A stretch of DNA of 64,000 bases from Anaerolineales bacterium. GTDB taxonomy: Bacteria; Chloroflexota; Anaerolineae; Anaerolineales; Villigracilaceae. Positions 62,662-64,000 of the stretch are shown here, one piece after another; position 1 is the stretch's first letter; every line of letters begins with the position of its first letter. The notes under the pieces were generated by a model. It searched no databases. It saw only the letters and a program-made list of their open reading frames with translations, and was not told the DNA's origin. A program made the position numbers and the translations under genes. The stretch is from assembly GCA_014379595.1 (NCBI GenBank), contig JACMLM010000009.1, forward strand, positions 1 to 64,000, in the 5' to 3' direction.

Positions 62662-63300
62662 TTAATAAGCAAGAAACCAAAATACAGCTTCAGATTTACT
62701 AGGATTTACCCAAAGCGTAGTGATAATTTCGTTGTCTCTTTCCAACCGAATATATCGCTCCCAATCTTCATTCCAATTTAGGTTTGGGAAAAAATCATTA
62801 GGGTTTATATCAAAAGTATCTGTATCTTTGTCGAATTGGAGTTTATGGGTTGTAATAATTTTTTCGGTGATCTGAGGAGTTGTTTTAAAAGTCACAATAA
62901 TTTCAGTTTCAAATCCACCAGATATATCGCGCGCCGTAATATTTGACACTCCACTAGGTAATGGATCGAGCACAAAAACCTCGAAGATATTTTTGGGGTC
63001 GCGCTCGTGCATGGTCCAACCAAATGCTAATCCAAACAAAACAGGGAATATTATTGCAGGTACGAGATAACTTGTTTTCCAACTCGCCTTATTAGCGAAT
63101 TTAAAGATAAAGAACAGAATATATGCTACTGGTAATCCAATTATTAGTGGAAGAATAATAGTACTAATTGCGTTAATATTTGGCCCGATAAAGGCAAATG
63201 AAATTAGTCCGGCCAAGATAACAGTAATGCCAAATAAAAGACTAAACAGGACAATGCTGAGGATTGCCCATAAAACTCTTTTTAGTTTTTCGTTTTTCAT
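62662..63300 (-). CDS. Membrane protein, unknown function
   Basis: 212 residues; ATG 63300 after AAGGGAG. About four helices in the first 105 residues, then a soluble extracytoplasmic domain (FEVFVLDPLPSGVSNITARDISGGFETEIIVTFKTT). This soluble part resembles small beta domains of proteins annotated only as hypothetical. No motif for catalysis. Monocistronic. Confidence 0.5.
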   Translation of the reverse strand: MKNEKLKRVLWAILSIVLFSLLFGITVILAGLISFAFIGPNINAISTIILPLIIGLPVAYILFFIFKFANKASWKTSYLVPAIIFPVLFGLAFGWTMHERDPKNIFEVFVLDPLPSGVSNITARDISGGFETEIIVTFKTTPQITEKIITTHKLQFDKDTDTFDINPNDFFPNLNWNEDWERYIRLERDNEIITTLWVNPSKSEAVFWFLAY

Positions 63301-63337
63301 AGAACTCCCTTTTTTATTTTACATTATATGAGATTGA

Positions 63338-63871
63338 TTACTTCACAATCGCATACATATAACTATCCCTCGGCACATCGCTAATATTTGGGTGAACAAT
63401 ATATTTTCGTAACAATCCCTCGCGCTGCATTCCTGCTTTTTCCAAAACTCGTTGTGATGCAAAATTCTCCACATCGGTTGTGGCGTACACGCGATAAATA
63501 GATTGCTGTCCAAATGCCCAGTCAATAATGGCGCGAGTCGCCTCGGTCATATATCCCTTGCCTTGATAGTCTTTATTCATTACATATCCAATTGCTATTT
63601 TATGTCCTTCAATTTGTGGATCGATCATTCCGATAACTGTGCCGCTTTCTTTTAATGTGATCATATATGGAAAGCGTGAGTCTCCATCCCATGCGGCGAT
63701 TGCTCTTGTAAGCATGGATTCCGTTTGTCCGATATTTTTGTGAGGGAGCCATGTGAGGAAGTAAGTAACTTCAGAGTCTTGCACCCAGCCTGCGAAGACA
63801 GCAGGTGCATCGTCCATGCTTGGCTTGCGGAGGATAAGGCGTACCGTTGAAATAATTTCAGGTGGCTTCAT
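63338..63871 (-). CDS. RimJ/RimL-type GNAT acetyltransferase
   Basis: 177 residues from ATG 63871. Sequence TVRLILRKPSMDDAPAVFAGWVQDSEVTYFLTW at the start, IAIGYVMNKDYQGKGYMTEATRAIIDWAF (acetyl-CoA loop Q-x-KGY-x-T) and NFASQRVLEKAGMQREGLLRKY at the end are standard for Acetyltransf_3. Likely N-terminal or antibiotic/amino-sugar acetylation. Its upstream region is shared with the gene starting at 63991. Confidence 0.9.
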   Translation of the reverse strand: MKPPEIISTVRLILRKPSMDDAPAVFAGWVQDSEVTYFLTWLPHKNIGQTESMLTRAIAAWDGDSRFPYMITLKESGTVIGMIDPQIEGHKIAIGYVMNKDYQGKGYMTEATRAIIDWAFGQQSIYRVYATTDVENFASQRVLEKAGMQREGLLRKYIVHPNISDVPRDSYMYAIVK

Positions 63872-63911
63872 AGTGGAATTATAAATCAATATGTAAATGG
63901 ATTTTTAAACC

Positions 63912-63937
63912 GAAATATCATATATATGGTATATTTC
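63912..63937 (+). promoter_or_regulatory. Candidate operator palindrome
   Basis: GAAATAT (63912-63918) and ATATTTC (63931-63937) form a 7-bp inverted repeat around an AT-rich 12-nt spacer. It lies in the intergenic region shared by the RimJ-like gene and the plus-strand gene starting at 63991. The regulator is not known. Confidence 0.4.
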
Positions 63938-63990
63938 AGTTCTATTTATAAAACCTTGTCTAGATGACAGGTGGGAATTTGGAGGCTGAT

Positions 63991-64000
63991 ATGACACGTA
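63991..64000 (+). CDS. Start of a gene cut by the window edge
   Basis: ATG 63991 with GGAGG five nt before it (63981-63985). Only three codons (MTR) are visible. The strong ribosome binding site and an upstream palindrome support a real start. Product unknown. Confidence 0.6.

Overview
The window most likely comes from a Chloroflexota bacterium of the Anaerolineae type. This is inferred from gene content: many lipoproteins with Thr/Pro-rich linkers followed by SH3-like modules, DUF2142 and GT-C membrane glycosyltransferases, a small protein ending in a CCG-GEPGC motif, very large PAS/GAF sensor proteins, and short hairpin repeats between genes. No rRNA or tRNA gene was seen, so the placement rests on proteins alone. 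Start codons are mostly ATG with clear GGAG-type ribosome binding sites, and most genes end in strong intrinsic terminators.

Layout. 1-9.6 kb: the 3' part of rpoC, a methyltransferase-like gene, an SH3 lipoprotein, a membrane protein, gyrA, and a TIR domain fused to a LexA-like S24 fold that lacks its catalytic serine. 9.7-19 kb: lipoproteins, an S41 protease-like protein, a membrane protein with two TIR-like domains, an HD protein, a SanA/YdcF-like protein, a PhnD-like binding protein, a DUF4230 protein, a chagasin-like inhibitor and a BNR-repeat protein. 19-30 kb: envelope glycosyltransferases and a 1119-residue multi-PAS histidine kinase. 30-35.7 kb: TetR-cupin pair, ettA, and a CAP/LysM protein coupled to a membrane protein, bracketed by two short remnants of a second ettA gene.

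35.7-42 kb holds the most interesting block: an AT-rich cassette of four minus-strand genes (zinc-ribbon GHKL ATPase, STAS-like protein, NurA-like nuclease, HerA-like ATPase) divergent from a DUF4338/DruA-like gene. The two transcription units share a compact promoter region flanked by a perfect 10-bp inverted repeat. It looks like a defence system that joins a Druantia-type protein to a HerA-NurA DNA-processing pair and a partner-switch-like regulatory pair. I do not recognise this combination as a described system.

42-50.7 kb: a phosphoesterase, a REP-like hairpin cluster, two near-identical copies of a hairpin/Shine-Dalgarno/37-codon unit, two flavoprotein oxidoreductases, a phosphodiesterase, a MerR regulator with a 19-bp-spacer promoter, and a coupled pair of small genes. 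The second of that pair encodes a CCGHDGEPGC protein followed, across an in-frame TGA with a SECIS-like hairpin, by a histidine-rich tail. 50.8-64 kb: a clostripain-type protease, a CBS-GAF protein, small membrane proteins, a GGDEF and an HD-GYP protein (opposing c-di-GMP functions), an ABC-F protein coupled to a CPBP-like membrane protein, and two GNAT acetyltransferases. The first codons of a further gene lie at the right edge.
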